Origin: Ectothiorhodospiraceae bacterium
GTDB taxonomy: Bacteria; Pseudomonadota; Gammaproteobacteria; Thiohalomonadales; Thiohalomonadaceae
Reading direction: 5' to 3'
Assembly (NCBI GenBank): GCA_007125455.1
Contig: SLDE01000236.1
Coordinates: 1 to 5,745, forward strand
Length of the DNA: 5,745 nucleotides
This document shows positions 1-5,745 of this stretch, piece by piece (the first letter of the stretch is position 1; every line of letters begins with the position of its first letter). Under the pieces are notes generated by a model. It did not search any database and was not told the origin of the DNA. It saw nothing but the letters and a program-made list of their open reading frames with translations. Made by a program: the position numbers and the translations under genes.

Positions 1-1837
1 CGGTCTTGCCCACCCCGGTGGGGCCAAGGAACAGGAAGGAGCCATTGGGGCGGTTGGGATCGGACAGACCGGCGCGGGAGCGGCGGATGGCATCGGCCAC
101 CGCGCGGATCGCCTCGTCCTGACCGACCACCCGCTGGTGCAGGGCCTCTTCCATGCGCAGCAGTTTATCGCGTTCCCCTTCGAGCATCTTGGCCACCGGG
201 ATCCCGGTCCACTTGGAGACCACCTCGGCGATCTCTTCGTCACCCACCTTGTTGCGCAGTAGCTTGGTCTCCTGCGGTTCGAAGGCCTCGGCCATTTGCA
301 GGGACTTTTCCAGATCGGGGATACGCCCGTATTGCAGCTCGGACATGCGGGTCAGATCACCGGCACGACGTGCTGTCTCCAATTCCTGGCGGGCACGCTC
401 CAGCTCCTCCTTGACATGCTGGCTGTCCTGCAGCGCGGCCTTTTCGTTCTTCCACAGGGTATCCAGCTCGGCGTATTCCGCCTCCAGCCGCTGGATCTCC
501 TCCTCCAGGTGTTCCAGGCGCTTCCTGGAGGCGTCATCGTTCTCCTTGGCTAGCGCCTCGCGTTCGATCTTGAGCTGGATCAGACGACGATCCAGGCGAT
601 CCATATCCTCGGGCATGGAATCGATCTCCATGCGGATCCGCGAAGCGGCCTCGTCCACTAGGTCGATGGCCTTGTCGGGCAGCTGGCGGTCGGTGATATA
701 ACGGTGCGACAGGGTGGCAGCGGCGACGATGGCCGGATCGGTGATCTGCACCCCGTGGTGCACCTCGTACTTTTCTTTCAGCCCGCGCAGGATGGCGATG
801 GTGTCCTCGACACTGGGCTCGCCCACCAGCACCTTCTGGAAGCGGCGCTCCAGCGCGGCATCCTTTTCGATGTATTGGCGGTACTCGTCCAGGGTGGTGG
901 CACCGATGCAGTGCAGCTCGCCACGGGCCAGGGCTGGCTTGAGCATGTTCCCGGCGTCCATGGAGCCCTCCGCCTTGCCGGCCCCGACCATGGTGTGGAT
1001 CTCGTCGATGAACAGGATGATCTGCCCTTCCTGTTTGGACAGGTCGTTGAGCACCGCCTTAAGGCGCTCCTCGAACTCACCACGGAACTTGGCCCCGGCG
1101 ATCAAGGCCCCCATGTCCAGCGAAAGCAGGCGCTTGCCCTTGATCCCCTCGGGCACCTCGCCGTTAACGATACGCTGTGCCAGCCCCTCGACGATGGCGG
1201 TCTTGCCCACCCCCGGCTCACCGATCAGCACCGGGTTATTCTTGGTGCGCCGCTGCAACACCTGCACCGCACGGCGGATCTCGTCATCGCGCCCGATCAC
1301 CGGGTCCAGCTTGCCCTGCTCGGCCCGCTCGGTGAGATCGATGGTGTACTTTTCCAGCGCCTGGCGCTGCTCTTCGGCGTTGGGGTCGTCCACCTTCTGG
1401 CCGCCGCGCATGGCGTCGATGGTCTTCTCCAGCGCCTCCTTGCTGGCGCCGCTCTCGCGTAACAGATCACCCAACTGCCCCTTGTTTTCCACGGCGGCCA
1501 GCACGAACAGCTCGCTGGAGATGTAGCTGTCCTTGCGCTGCTGGGCCAGCTTGTCGGTCATATTGAGCAGGCGCGCGGTGTCATTGGAGACGTGGATATC
1601 CCCCCCGGCCCCCTCCACCGAAGACAGGCGATCCAGGGCACCGCCGAGCTGGGTGCGCAGGCCGTTCACATTTACTCCGGCCTGGGCCAGCATCTGACGT
1701 ACCGTGCCGCCCTCCTGGTCGAGCATCGCGGTCATCAGGTGGACCGGCTCGATGAATTGGTGGTCACGACCGATCGCCAGGGACTGGGCATCGGCCAACG
1801 CCATTTGGAACTTGGTAGTCAATTTGTCCATTCGCAC
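1..1837 (-). CDS. clpB: ATP-dependent disaggregase ClpB, N-terminal 612 residues (3' end beyond window)
   Basis: ClpB is a cytoplasmic hexameric AAA+ chaperone that, with DnaK/DnaJ/GrpE, threads and resolubilises aggregated proteins. The reading frame is open from 1837 to the window edge. The N-terminus (VRMDKLTTKF, then QFIEPVHLMTAML) is the Clp N domain, about residues 1-143. NBD1 has Walker A GEPGVGKT at 206-213, a pore loop AKFRGEF around residue 251, and Walker B FIDEIHT with D278/E279. A charged, coiled-coil M domain spans about 409-524 and contains ELQYGRIPDLEKSL with Tyr503. NBD2 Walker A GPTGVGKT is at 605-612, exactly at the edge; about 245 C-terminal residues are missing from view. 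The GTG at 1837 was chosen over the ATG at 1831 because GGAGGT lies 7 nt upstream of the GTG but 13 nt from the ATG, and the GTG start puts all motifs at E. coli numbering. The gene stands alone and is transcribed divergently from the operon to its right. Confidence 0.98.
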   Translation of the reverse strand, partial: MRMDKLTTKFQMALADAQSLAIGRDHQFIEPVHLMTAMLDQEGGTVRQMLAQAGVNVNGLRTQLGGALDRLSSVEGAGGDIHVSNDTARLLNMTDKLAQQRKDSYISSELFVLAAVENKGQLGDLLRESGASKEALEKTIDAMRGGQKVDDPNAEEQRQALEKYTIDLTERAEQGKLDPVIGRDDEIRRAVQVLQRRTKNNPVLIGEPGVGKTAIVEGLAQRIVNGEVPEGIKGKRLLSLDMGALIAGAKFRGEFEERLKAVLNDLSKQEGQIILFIDEIHTMVGAGKAEGSMDAGNMLKPALARGELHCIGATTLDEYRQYIEKDAALERRFQKVLVGEPSVEDTIAILRGLKEKYEVHHGVQITDPAIVAAATLSHRYITDRQLPDKAIDLVDEAASRIRMEIDSMPEDMDRLDRRLIQLKIEREALAKENDDASRKRLEHLEEEIQRLEAEYAELDTLWKNEKAALQDSQHVKEELERARQELETARRAGDLTRMSELQYGRIPDLEKSLQMAEAFEPQETKLLRNKVGDEEIAEVVSKWTGIPVAKMLEGERDKLLRMEEALHQRVVGQDEAIRAVADAIRRSRAGLSDPNRPNGSFLFLGPTGVGKT

Positions 1838-1844
1838 GGGAAAA

Positions 1845-1850
1845 ACCTCC
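1845..1850 (-). promoter_or_regulatory. clpB ribosome binding site
   Basis: The minus strand reads GGAGGT here, a near-perfect Shine-Dalgarno sequence, with 7 nt between it and the GTG at 1837. This spacing decides the clpB start in favour of the GTG over the in-frame ATG two codons later. Confidence 0.85.
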
Positions 1851-1881
1851 AAAAAACTGTGCTGTAACGATTACTTGCTCA

Positions 1882-1907
1882 ATATGGGCGGCGGATAACA
1901 ATTCAAG
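1882..1907 (-). promoter_or_regulatory. sigma32 (RpoH) heat-shock promoter of clpB
   Basis: On the minus strand, CTTGAA (1902-1907) is followed after 13 bp by CCCATAT (1882-1888). This matches the RpoH consensus of CTTGAA and CCCATnT with a 13-bp spacer. The box ends about 45 bp before the clpB start, giving an expected leader of roughly 35-40 nt. clpB is a classical RpoH regulon member in gammaproteobacteria, so position, orientation and target gene all agree. The transcription start itself is inferred. Confidence 0.85.
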
Positions 1908-1939
1908 CACCCCTGGCAGGGATATTGGCTTCGTATCAC

Positions 1940-1951
1940 CCTAACCTTAGG
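1940..1951. promoter_or_regulatory. candidate operator: 12-bp palindrome CCTAACCTTAGG
   Basis: CCTAA-CC-TTAGG is an inverted repeat with 5-bp arms. It lies 13 bp upstream of the TAAAAT box, where the -35 hexamer of the operon promoter would be expected. A symmetric site at this place is typical of activator or repressor binding. The regulator is unknown; the HTH-like protein encoded third in the operon is one candidate. The arms are short, so chance is not excluded. Confidence 0.35.
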
Positions 1952-1964
1952 TAACCGATCCATG

Positions 1965-1970
1965 TAAAAT
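1965..1970 (+). promoter_or_regulatory. possible -10 box for the darA operon
   Basis: TAAAAT matches five of six positions of the sigma70 -10 consensus and lies 46 bp before the darA start. No recognisable TTGACA occurs 16-18 bp upstream (the sequence there is TAACCT), so if this is the promoter it is weak or activator-dependent. It is the most AT-rich stretch on the plus-strand side of the intergenic region. Assignment is by position and sequence only. Confidence 0.4.
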
Positions 1971-2015
1971 AGGCGGTTTTGAATAGGAAAGATACGCGCT
2001 CGCGCTCACTCTGGT

Positions 2016-2969
2016 ATGAAGAACGTCCTGGTTATCCACTATTCACAAACTGGCCAGCTCTCCGAAGTGGTGCACAAGCTGTGTGCACCGCTAGAGGCGG
2101 CGGAGGGGATCGCCCTGCACCAGCTCGCACTGCGGCCACAGCAGGACTACCCCTTCCCCTGGCCGCTGCTGGACTTCGTCGACACCTTCCCCGAGACGGT
2201 CTACCATGAGCCACGCCCACTGCAGCCCTGGCAATTGCCCGAGGGGGTGGAGTTTGATCTGGTGATCCTCGCCTATCAGGTGTGGTTTCTCTCCCCCGCC
2301 CAGCCGATCACCGCCTTTCTCCAGTCCAGCCAGGGCAAGGCACTGCTCAAGGACAAGCCGGTGGTCACCGTGATCGCCTGTCGCAATATGTGGCTGATGG
2401 CCCAGGAGCAGGTCAAACAGCTACTGACACAGGCCGGGGCGCGCCTGCTCGATAACGTTGCCCTGGTGGATCAGGGCAGCAGCCTGCTCACCTTCATCAC
2501 CACCCCGCGCTGGATGCTCACCGGCAACAAGGGTCGCCCCGGCGGTTGGTTGCCCGTCGCCGGGCTGAGTGAGCAGACCATCGGGAGGGCCAGCCGCTTC
2601 GGCCAGGCATTGGTCGCCGCGCTGGACAGGGACGAGGAGCGCGGCCCCGGTCCACTACTGCACGGGCTGGAGGCAGCCGTGGTGGATATCCGCCTGATCC
2701 CCAGCGAGCGGATCGGTCGGCGCAGCTTTATGATCTGGGGCAAACTGCTGCGTCGCCTCGGCCCACCCGGTACAGCTGCGCGCCGCATCGCGCTGCGTGC
2801 CTACATCGTCTTTTTGCTCACCCTGATCATCACCGTGGTGCCGATGAGTATGTTGCTGCGCACCCTGTTGCGCCCGCTGCTACGCCGCAAACTGATGGCG
2901 CAAAAGGCCTATTTCGAACAACCCTCCGGCTCTGGCACACAACGTATGGCGACATTCACCCATGATTAA
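2016..2969 (+). CDS. darA: DarA-like dialkylresorcinol pathway protein (flavodoxin fold, membrane-anchored)
   Basis: The 317-residue product resembles the family annotated as dialkylresorcinol condensing enzyme DarA. In that pathway DarB makes a cyclohexanedione ring and DarA is thought to aromatise it to a resorcinol. The N-terminal strand and loop VLVIHYSQTGQL (4-15) is a flavodoxin-type phosphate-binding loop (S-x-T-G), so FMN or a similar cofactor is likely. Further flavodoxin-fold landmarks are DLVILAYQVWFLSPAQPI (81-98), PVVTVIACRNMW (115-126) and ITTPRWMLTGNK (161-172). A hydrophobic helix at about 262-283 is followed by an Arg-rich stretch, suggesting a C-terminal anchor at the inner membrane. 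The ATG at 2016 is the only start that keeps the first strand: an in-frame TGA lies at 1980-1982 with no start codon between. No Shine-Dalgarno precedes it; AGGAAAG ends 24 nt upstream, too far. It is the first operon gene and overlaps darB by 8 bp. The fold is firm; the exact reaction is by homology. Confidence 0.8.
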   Translation: MKNVLVIHYSQTGQLSEVVHKLCAPLEAAEGIALHQLALRPQQDYPFPWPLLDFVDTFPETVYHEPRPLQPWQLPEGVEFDLVILAYQVWFLSPAQPITAFLQSSQGKALLKDKPVVTVIACRNMWLMAQEQVKQLLTQAGARLLDNVALVDQGSSLLTFITTPRWMLTGNKGRPGGWLPVAGLSEQTIGRASRFGQALVAALDRDEERGPGPLLHGLEAAVVDIRLIPSERIGRRSFMIWGKLLRRLGPPGTAARRIALRAYIVFLLTLIITVVPMSMLLRTLLRPLLRRKLMAQKAYFEQPSGSGTQRMATFTHD

Positions 2970-4110
2970 ACCGGTCTACATCACCGCCAGCAGCCAATTT
3001 CTACCCAACCCCCCGGTGAATAATGACCAGATGGAGCAGGTACTGGGCATGGTTGAGGGCGTGCCCTCCCGTGCTCGAGCCGTTGTGCTGCGCAACAACG
3101 GCATCCACCAGCGCCATTACGCCATCGATCCGCAAGGCGGCACCTTCACCCACAACAATACCCAGCTTACCGCCGAGGCGATCCGCCGCTTGGCGGTGCC
3201 AGGCTTTGTGCTGCCCCAGCTACAACTACTGTGCTGCGGCACCAGTTCACCGGATCAGCTGATGCCCGGCCATGGGGTGATGGTACACGGCGAGTTGGGT
3301 ATTGGCCCCTGCGAGGTCTATAGCAGCGCAGGGATCTGCACCGCCGGGATCGCCGCCCTCAAGCAGGCCTGGCTCGCAGTAGCCAGTGGCAATAGCGACA
3401 ACGCCGTGGCCACCGGCTCGGAACTGGCCTCCAGCTTCATGCGGGCCGAACACTTCAGTGCCGAATCACAACACCGGGTCGAGGCACTGCAACAGCGCCC
3501 GGAGATCGCCTTCGAAAAAGACTTTTTGCGCTGGATGCTCTCCGACGGGGCCGGTGCGCTGCTGCTGCAGGATCAGCCCGCTGGCACGGGCACCCAGCTG
3601 CGCATCGACTGGATCGAGATGGTCTCCCACGCCCACCAGGCCGAGCCCTGCATGTACGCCGGAGGCGACAAAGACGCGGATGGGCAACTCAAAGGCTGGC
3701 GCAACTACCATCCGCAGCAATGGGGTGAGCGCTCGCTGATGGCCGTCAAGCAGGACGTCAAACTGCTCAACCAGCGCATCGTCGAGCTGACCGTGGAGCA
3801 GACCCTGCCCGCGATCATCCAGCGGCGCGGGATCAGCCCGGACGACTACGCCTGGTTCCTACCGCACATGTCCTCGGAGTACTTCCGTCCCCGCCTGGCC
3901 GCCGGGCTGGAGCGGATCGGCTTTCCCATCCCACAGGCACGCTGGTTCACCAACCTAAGCCGCAAGGGCAACACCGGCTCGGCGGCGATCTACATCATGC
4001 TGGACGAACTACTCCACTCTGGCCAACTGCAAGGTGGCCAGCGCCTGCTCTGCTTCGTGCCCGAGAGCGGACGCTTCTCCAGCGCCTTCATGCAGCTCAC
4101 GGTGGTATAA
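2962..4110 (+). CDS. darB: DarB-like beta-ketoacyl-ACP synthase III family ketosynthase
   Basis: The 382-residue product is a thiolase-fold KAS III (FabH-like) enzyme of the DarB type. DarB enzymes join two fatty-acid-derived thioesters, a beta-ketoacyl and an unsaturated acyl unit, and close the ring to a 1,3-cyclohexanedione, the precursor of dialkylresorcinols. The catalytic triad is intact: Cys126 in SSAGICTAGIAAL, His302 in FLPHMSSEY, and Asn337 in KGNTGSAA. SDGAGALLL (194-202) matches the conserved FabH DGAGA segment. The usual FabH HQAN around the histidine is HMSS here, arguing against a housekeeping FabH. The ATG at 2962 overlaps the end of darA by 8 bp and has no clear Shine-Dalgarno, so translation is probably coupled to darA. 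The next gene starts one base after the stop. KAS III membership is nearly certain; the DarB role rests on the sequence and the DarA neighbour. Confidence 0.88.
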   Translation: MIKPVYITASSQFLPNPPVNNDQMEQVLGMVEGVPSRARAVVLRNNGIHQRHYAIDPQGGTFTHNNTQLTAEAIRRLAVPGFVLPQLQLLCCGTSSPDQLMPGHGVMVHGELGIGPCEVYSSAGICTAGIAALKQAWLAVASGNSDNAVATGSELASSFMRAEHFSAESQHRVEALQQRPEIAFEKDFLRWMLSDGAGALLLQDQPAGTGTQLRIDWIEMVSHAHQAEPCMYAGGDKDADGQLKGWRNYHPQQWGERSLMAVKQDVKLLNQRIVELTVEQTLPAIIQRRGISPDDYAWFLPHMSSEYFRPRLAAGLERIGFPIPQARWFTNLSRKGNTGSAAIYIMLDELLHSGQLQGGQRLLCFVPESGRFSSAFMQLTVV

Positions 4111-4111
4111 G

Positions 4112-4525
4112 ATGGAAGTTGACCAGGTCCCCCAGGAACACAACCGCACCTTTGGCGGCGAGCGCAAGGCGATGTACGCCACCAGCCGCGATGGCCACTA
4201 CCAGGTCGTCCCCTCCACCGGTTCAAAGATGGAAGAGATCGTCACCAGCCAGGCACTGGAAGAGTTCGCCCGCCTGCGCGATGAGGCGCGCCTGCGAGTA
4301 GCCGCCGGGCAGAGCGCCCCGCTGGAATACCACATGTACGACAAACGCATGGATCGGCTCACCCTGGCCCAAGCCACCGGCCTGTGGCGCTGGCGGGTGC
4401 GCCGCCACCTGCACCCCAAGGTGTTCGCCAAGCTCAATCAGACGCTGCTACAACGCTACGCCGACGCCCTGGGCCTGAGCATCGAGGCCCTGCGCAAGCT
4501 ACCACAAACACCGCATGAAAGATGA
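4112..4525 (+). CDS. uncharacterised 137-aa protein with XRE-like helix-turn-helix C-terminus
   Basis: I do not recognise a named family. The product is small, charged and soluble, with no signal peptide or membrane helix. An N-terminal part (about 1-40, including RTFGGERKAMYATSRDGHY) is followed by an Arg/Glu/Ala-rich helix (41-66). The C-terminal half has the spacing of a Cro/C1-type helix-turn-helix: LTLAQATGLWRWRVRRHL (83-100) resembles helices 2 and 3, and LLQRYADALGLSIEALRKL (112-130) resembles the closing helices of XRE domains. The proposed recognition helix is rich in Arg and Trp. It could be a pathway regulator or a repurposed HTH scaffold. The ATG at 4112 is preferred to upstream in-frame starts, which lie inside darB; GGTGG sits 6 nt before it. 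It starts 1 bp after darB and shares an ATGA overlap with the next gene, so it is co-translated with the enzymes. Confidence 0.85.
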   Translation: MEVDQVPQEHNRTFGGERKAMYATSRDGHYQVVPSTGSKMEEIVTSQALEEFARLRDEARLRVAAGQSAPLEYHMYDKRMDRLTLAQATGLWRWRVRRHLHPKVFAKLNQTLLQRYADALGLSIEALRKLPQTPHER

Positions 4526-5577
4526 CAAATAACGTATCTACTCGCCCCCTCTCCCCCAATGTTCGAGAAAACGACAGTCAAATGAAAAAGGACTACCAAC
4601 ACCAGCACGCCGCGCACTGCGAAACCGGCGCGATCTCCGCACTGCTGCGCCACCACGGCCTGCCGATCAGCGAGGCAATGGCCTTTGGCCTGGGCGCCGG
4701 GATCACCTTTATCCACATGCCCTGGGTGAAGGTCGGTGGCCTGCCACTCACCGCCTACCGCATGTGGCCCGGTGCGATCATTGCCACCCTGGCCAAACAG
4801 TTGGGCATTGGCATGGTGCGCCACCGCTATCGCGATCCTGCCGAGGCGATGGCCGATCTGGATCGCCATCTGGACGCAGGTCACGTGGTGGGACTGCAAA
4901 CCTCGGTGTTTTGGCTCCCCTACTTCCCAGCGGAGATGCGCTTTCACTTTAACGCCCACAACCTGCTTGTCTACGGCAAGGACGGGGACGACTACCTGAT
5001 CAGCGACCCGGTGTTCGAACACCCGGTGCGCTGCCCTGCTGAGGCACTGCAAAAGGCCCGCTTCGCCAAGGGGGTGTTCGCCCCCAAGGGGCTGCTCTAC
5101 TACCCCCGGCAGGTGCCGGAGAACTACAACCTGCAACACAGCCTGCCGCGCGCGCTGCGCAAGAGCGCCTTTCAGATGTGCAAACTGCCGCTGCCCTTTA
5201 TCGGCACCCGGGGGATCCACAGCCTGGCAGGCCAACTGGAAAAGCTCGACCACAAGGCCGACCCGCGCTACGCCCGCCTGTTTCTCGGCAACATCGTGCG
5301 CATGCAAGAAGAGATCGGCACCGGCGGGGCCGGCTTTCGCTTTATGTACGCCTCCTTTCTGCAACAGGCGGCGGAAGAGTTGGGGGATACCGCGCTACAG
5401 GCCATCTCCGAAGAAATGACCGAAGTAGGGGATCACTGGCGTGGGTTTGCCCTCAGCAGCGCAGGCTATATCCGTGATCGTCAACAGGGGGGGCTAAAGG
5501 CCATCGCCGCGCAGCTGGAAGCGATCGCCACACAGGAGCGGGCAGTATTCGAACAGCTTTGGCGCTACGCCAAGTAA
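4522..5577 (+). CDS. BtrH-like acyltransferase (BtrH N-terminal domain plus DUF4872-like C-terminus)
   Basis: The 351-residue product matches the BtrH family. BtrH of butirosin biosynthesis transfers an acyl side chain from an acyl carrier protein to an aminoglycoside amine through a catalytic Cys in a papain/C39-peptidase-like fold. Here HCETGAISALLRHHG places the nucleophile at Cys33, with His136 in FNAHNLLVYG and Asp152 in YLISDPVF as the other triad residues. FGLGAGITF (55-63) is a further Gly-rich landmark. Residues from about 165 onward are helical and correspond to the DUF4872-type tail that usually follows this domain. The ATG at 4522 overlaps the previous stop as ATGA and is used here; Met21 (4582) is an alternative start just before the conserved domain, and neither has a strong Shine-Dalgarno. 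No aminoglycoside genes are present, so the acceptor is probably different. It is the last gene seen in the operon. Confidence 0.85.
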   Translation: MTNNVSTRPLSPNVRENDSQMKKDYQHQHAAHCETGAISALLRHHGLPISEAMAFGLGAGITFIHMPWVKVGGLPLTAYRMWPGAIIATLAKQLGIGMVRHRYRDPAEAMADLDRHLDAGHVVGLQTSVFWLPYFPAEMRFHFNAHNLLVYGKDGDDYLISDPVFEHPVRCPAEALQKARFAKGVFAPKGLLYYPRQVPENYNLQHSLPRALRKSAFQMCKLPLPFIGTRGIHSLAGQLEKLDHKADPRYARLFLGNIVRMQEEIGTGGAGFRFMYASFLQQAAEELGDTALQAISEEMTEVGDHWRGFALSSAGYIRDRQQGGLKAIAAQLEAIATQERAVFEQLWRYAK

Positions 5578-5627
5578 CCCGTTAATCACCCAGGCCCTGC
5601 CCGTCATTGACAGGTGCTGCGTGGCGA

Positions 5628-5655
5628 GGGGCAAGGGGCAAGGGGCAAGTGGCAA
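5628..5655. repeat. GGGGCAA heptamer tandem repeat, block 1 (4 units)
   Basis: Three exact GGGGCAA units are followed by one GTGGCAA unit, head to tail, starting 50 bp after the BtrH-like stop codon. The G-runs are regularly spaced by CAA, so the plus strand might fold into a G-quadruplex and the array could expand or contract by slippage. A second block of the same unit lies about 70 bp downstream. Confidence 0.9.
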
Positions 5656-5699
5656 GATAGGGCGGCATTAGGCTTCAAAACACCATCACCCTCCCGGCA

Positions 5700-5718
5700 C
5701 CTGCACCATCGGTGCGGG
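5700..5718. other. GC-rich hairpin without T-tract
   Basis: GCACC (5703-5707) and GGTGC (5711-5715) pair around an ATC loop, and the stem extends three more pairs outward, one of them G-T. No run of T follows on either strand, so this is not a standard intrinsic terminator. It lies between the two heptamer-repeat blocks and may be part of a dispersed intergenic repeat. Confidence 0.4.
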
Positions 5719-5724
5719 GTACGA

Positions 5725-5745
5725 GGAGCAAGGGGCAAGGGGCAA
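5725..5745. repeat. GGGGCAA heptamer tandem repeat, block 2 (3 units, runs to window edge)
   Basis: One GGAGCAA unit is followed by two exact GGGGCAA units that reach the last base of the window, so the array probably continues. Both blocks are preceded by GAG (gcGAGG and acGAGG), suggesting that a longer unit was duplicated. Apart from the repeats and the hairpin, the stretch 5578-5745 shows no gene on either strand. Confidence 0.85.

Noticed and set aside
704..1526. Long plus-strand open frames (up to 270 codons) opposite clpB
   Set aside because: They are antisense to the unmistakable ClpB frame, have low-complexity Ser/Arg- or Leu/His-rich translations and no family resemblance; long shadows are expected in GC-rich coding DNA.
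1891..1903. GCGGATAACAATT, identical to the right half of the lac operator
   Set aside because: There is no symmetric partner half-site, it falls in the spacer of the sigma32 promoter, and no sugar genes are near. It is most likely chance.
1979..2209. TTG-started 76-codon frame over the darA start
   Set aside because: It is out of frame with the flavodoxin-fold protein and has a Pro/Ala/Arg-rich translation typical of a shadow frame.
4034..4111. Upstream extension of the HTH-like protein to an in-frame start at 4034
   Set aside because: The added 26 residues overlap the conserved C-terminus of the ketosynthase and look like out-of-frame noise; the ATG at 4112, one base after the darB stop, fits operon spacing.
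4456..5364. 302-codon minus-strand open frame opposite the BtrH-like gene
   Set aside because: Its product has no recognisable motif, and the plus strand carries a full conserved domain with catalytic residues. It is a codon-bias shadow.
5607..5612. TTGACA, a perfect -35 hexamer after the last gene
   Set aside because: No -10-like sequence lies 16-18 bp downstream (the region is the G-rich repeat), and no gene start follows within the window.

Overview
The window looks like chromosomal DNA of a GC-rich gammaproteobacterium. The evidence is an E. coli-like ClpB whose landmark residues fall at the same numbers as in E. coli, and a sigma32-type heat-shock promoter in front of it. Genus cannot be read from the sequence.

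Left part (1-1837, minus strand): the N-terminal 612 codons of clpB, the ring-forming disaggregase. The window edge cuts the gene exactly at the end of the second Walker A motif. A GTG start with a well-placed GGAGGT and a CTTGAA-N13-CCCATAT promoter precede it.

Middle (1838-2015): a 178-bp divergent intergenic region. It carries the clpB heat-shock promoter on the minus strand. On the plus strand it has a -10-like box with no good -35; a 12-bp palindrome sits where the -35 would be.

Right part (2016-5577, plus strand): four tightly packed genes that look like one operon, with 8-bp, 1-bp-gap and 4-bp-overlap junctions. In order they are a DarA-like flavodoxin-fold protein with a C-terminal membrane segment, a DarB-like KAS III ketosynthase with an intact Cys-His-Asn triad, a 137-aa protein of unknown function with an XRE-like helix-turn-helix C-terminus, and a BtrH-type acyltransferase with a Cys-His-Asp papain/C39-like triad. 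DarB and DarA homologues make and aromatise 1,3-cyclohexanedione/dialkylresorcinol rings from fatty-acid thioesters. BtrH moves an acyl group from a carrier protein to an amine. Together they suggest a small lipid or aryl-lipid biosynthetic locus in which an aromatic or ketolipid product may be acylated. No carrier protein, transporter or precursor-supply gene lies inside the window, so the cluster probably continues beyond position 5745 or relies on genes elsewhere.

Right end (5578-5745): no gene seen. It holds two blocks of a GGGGCAA heptamer tandem repeat and a GC-rich hairpin without a T-tract. No convincing terminator follows the operon within the window.
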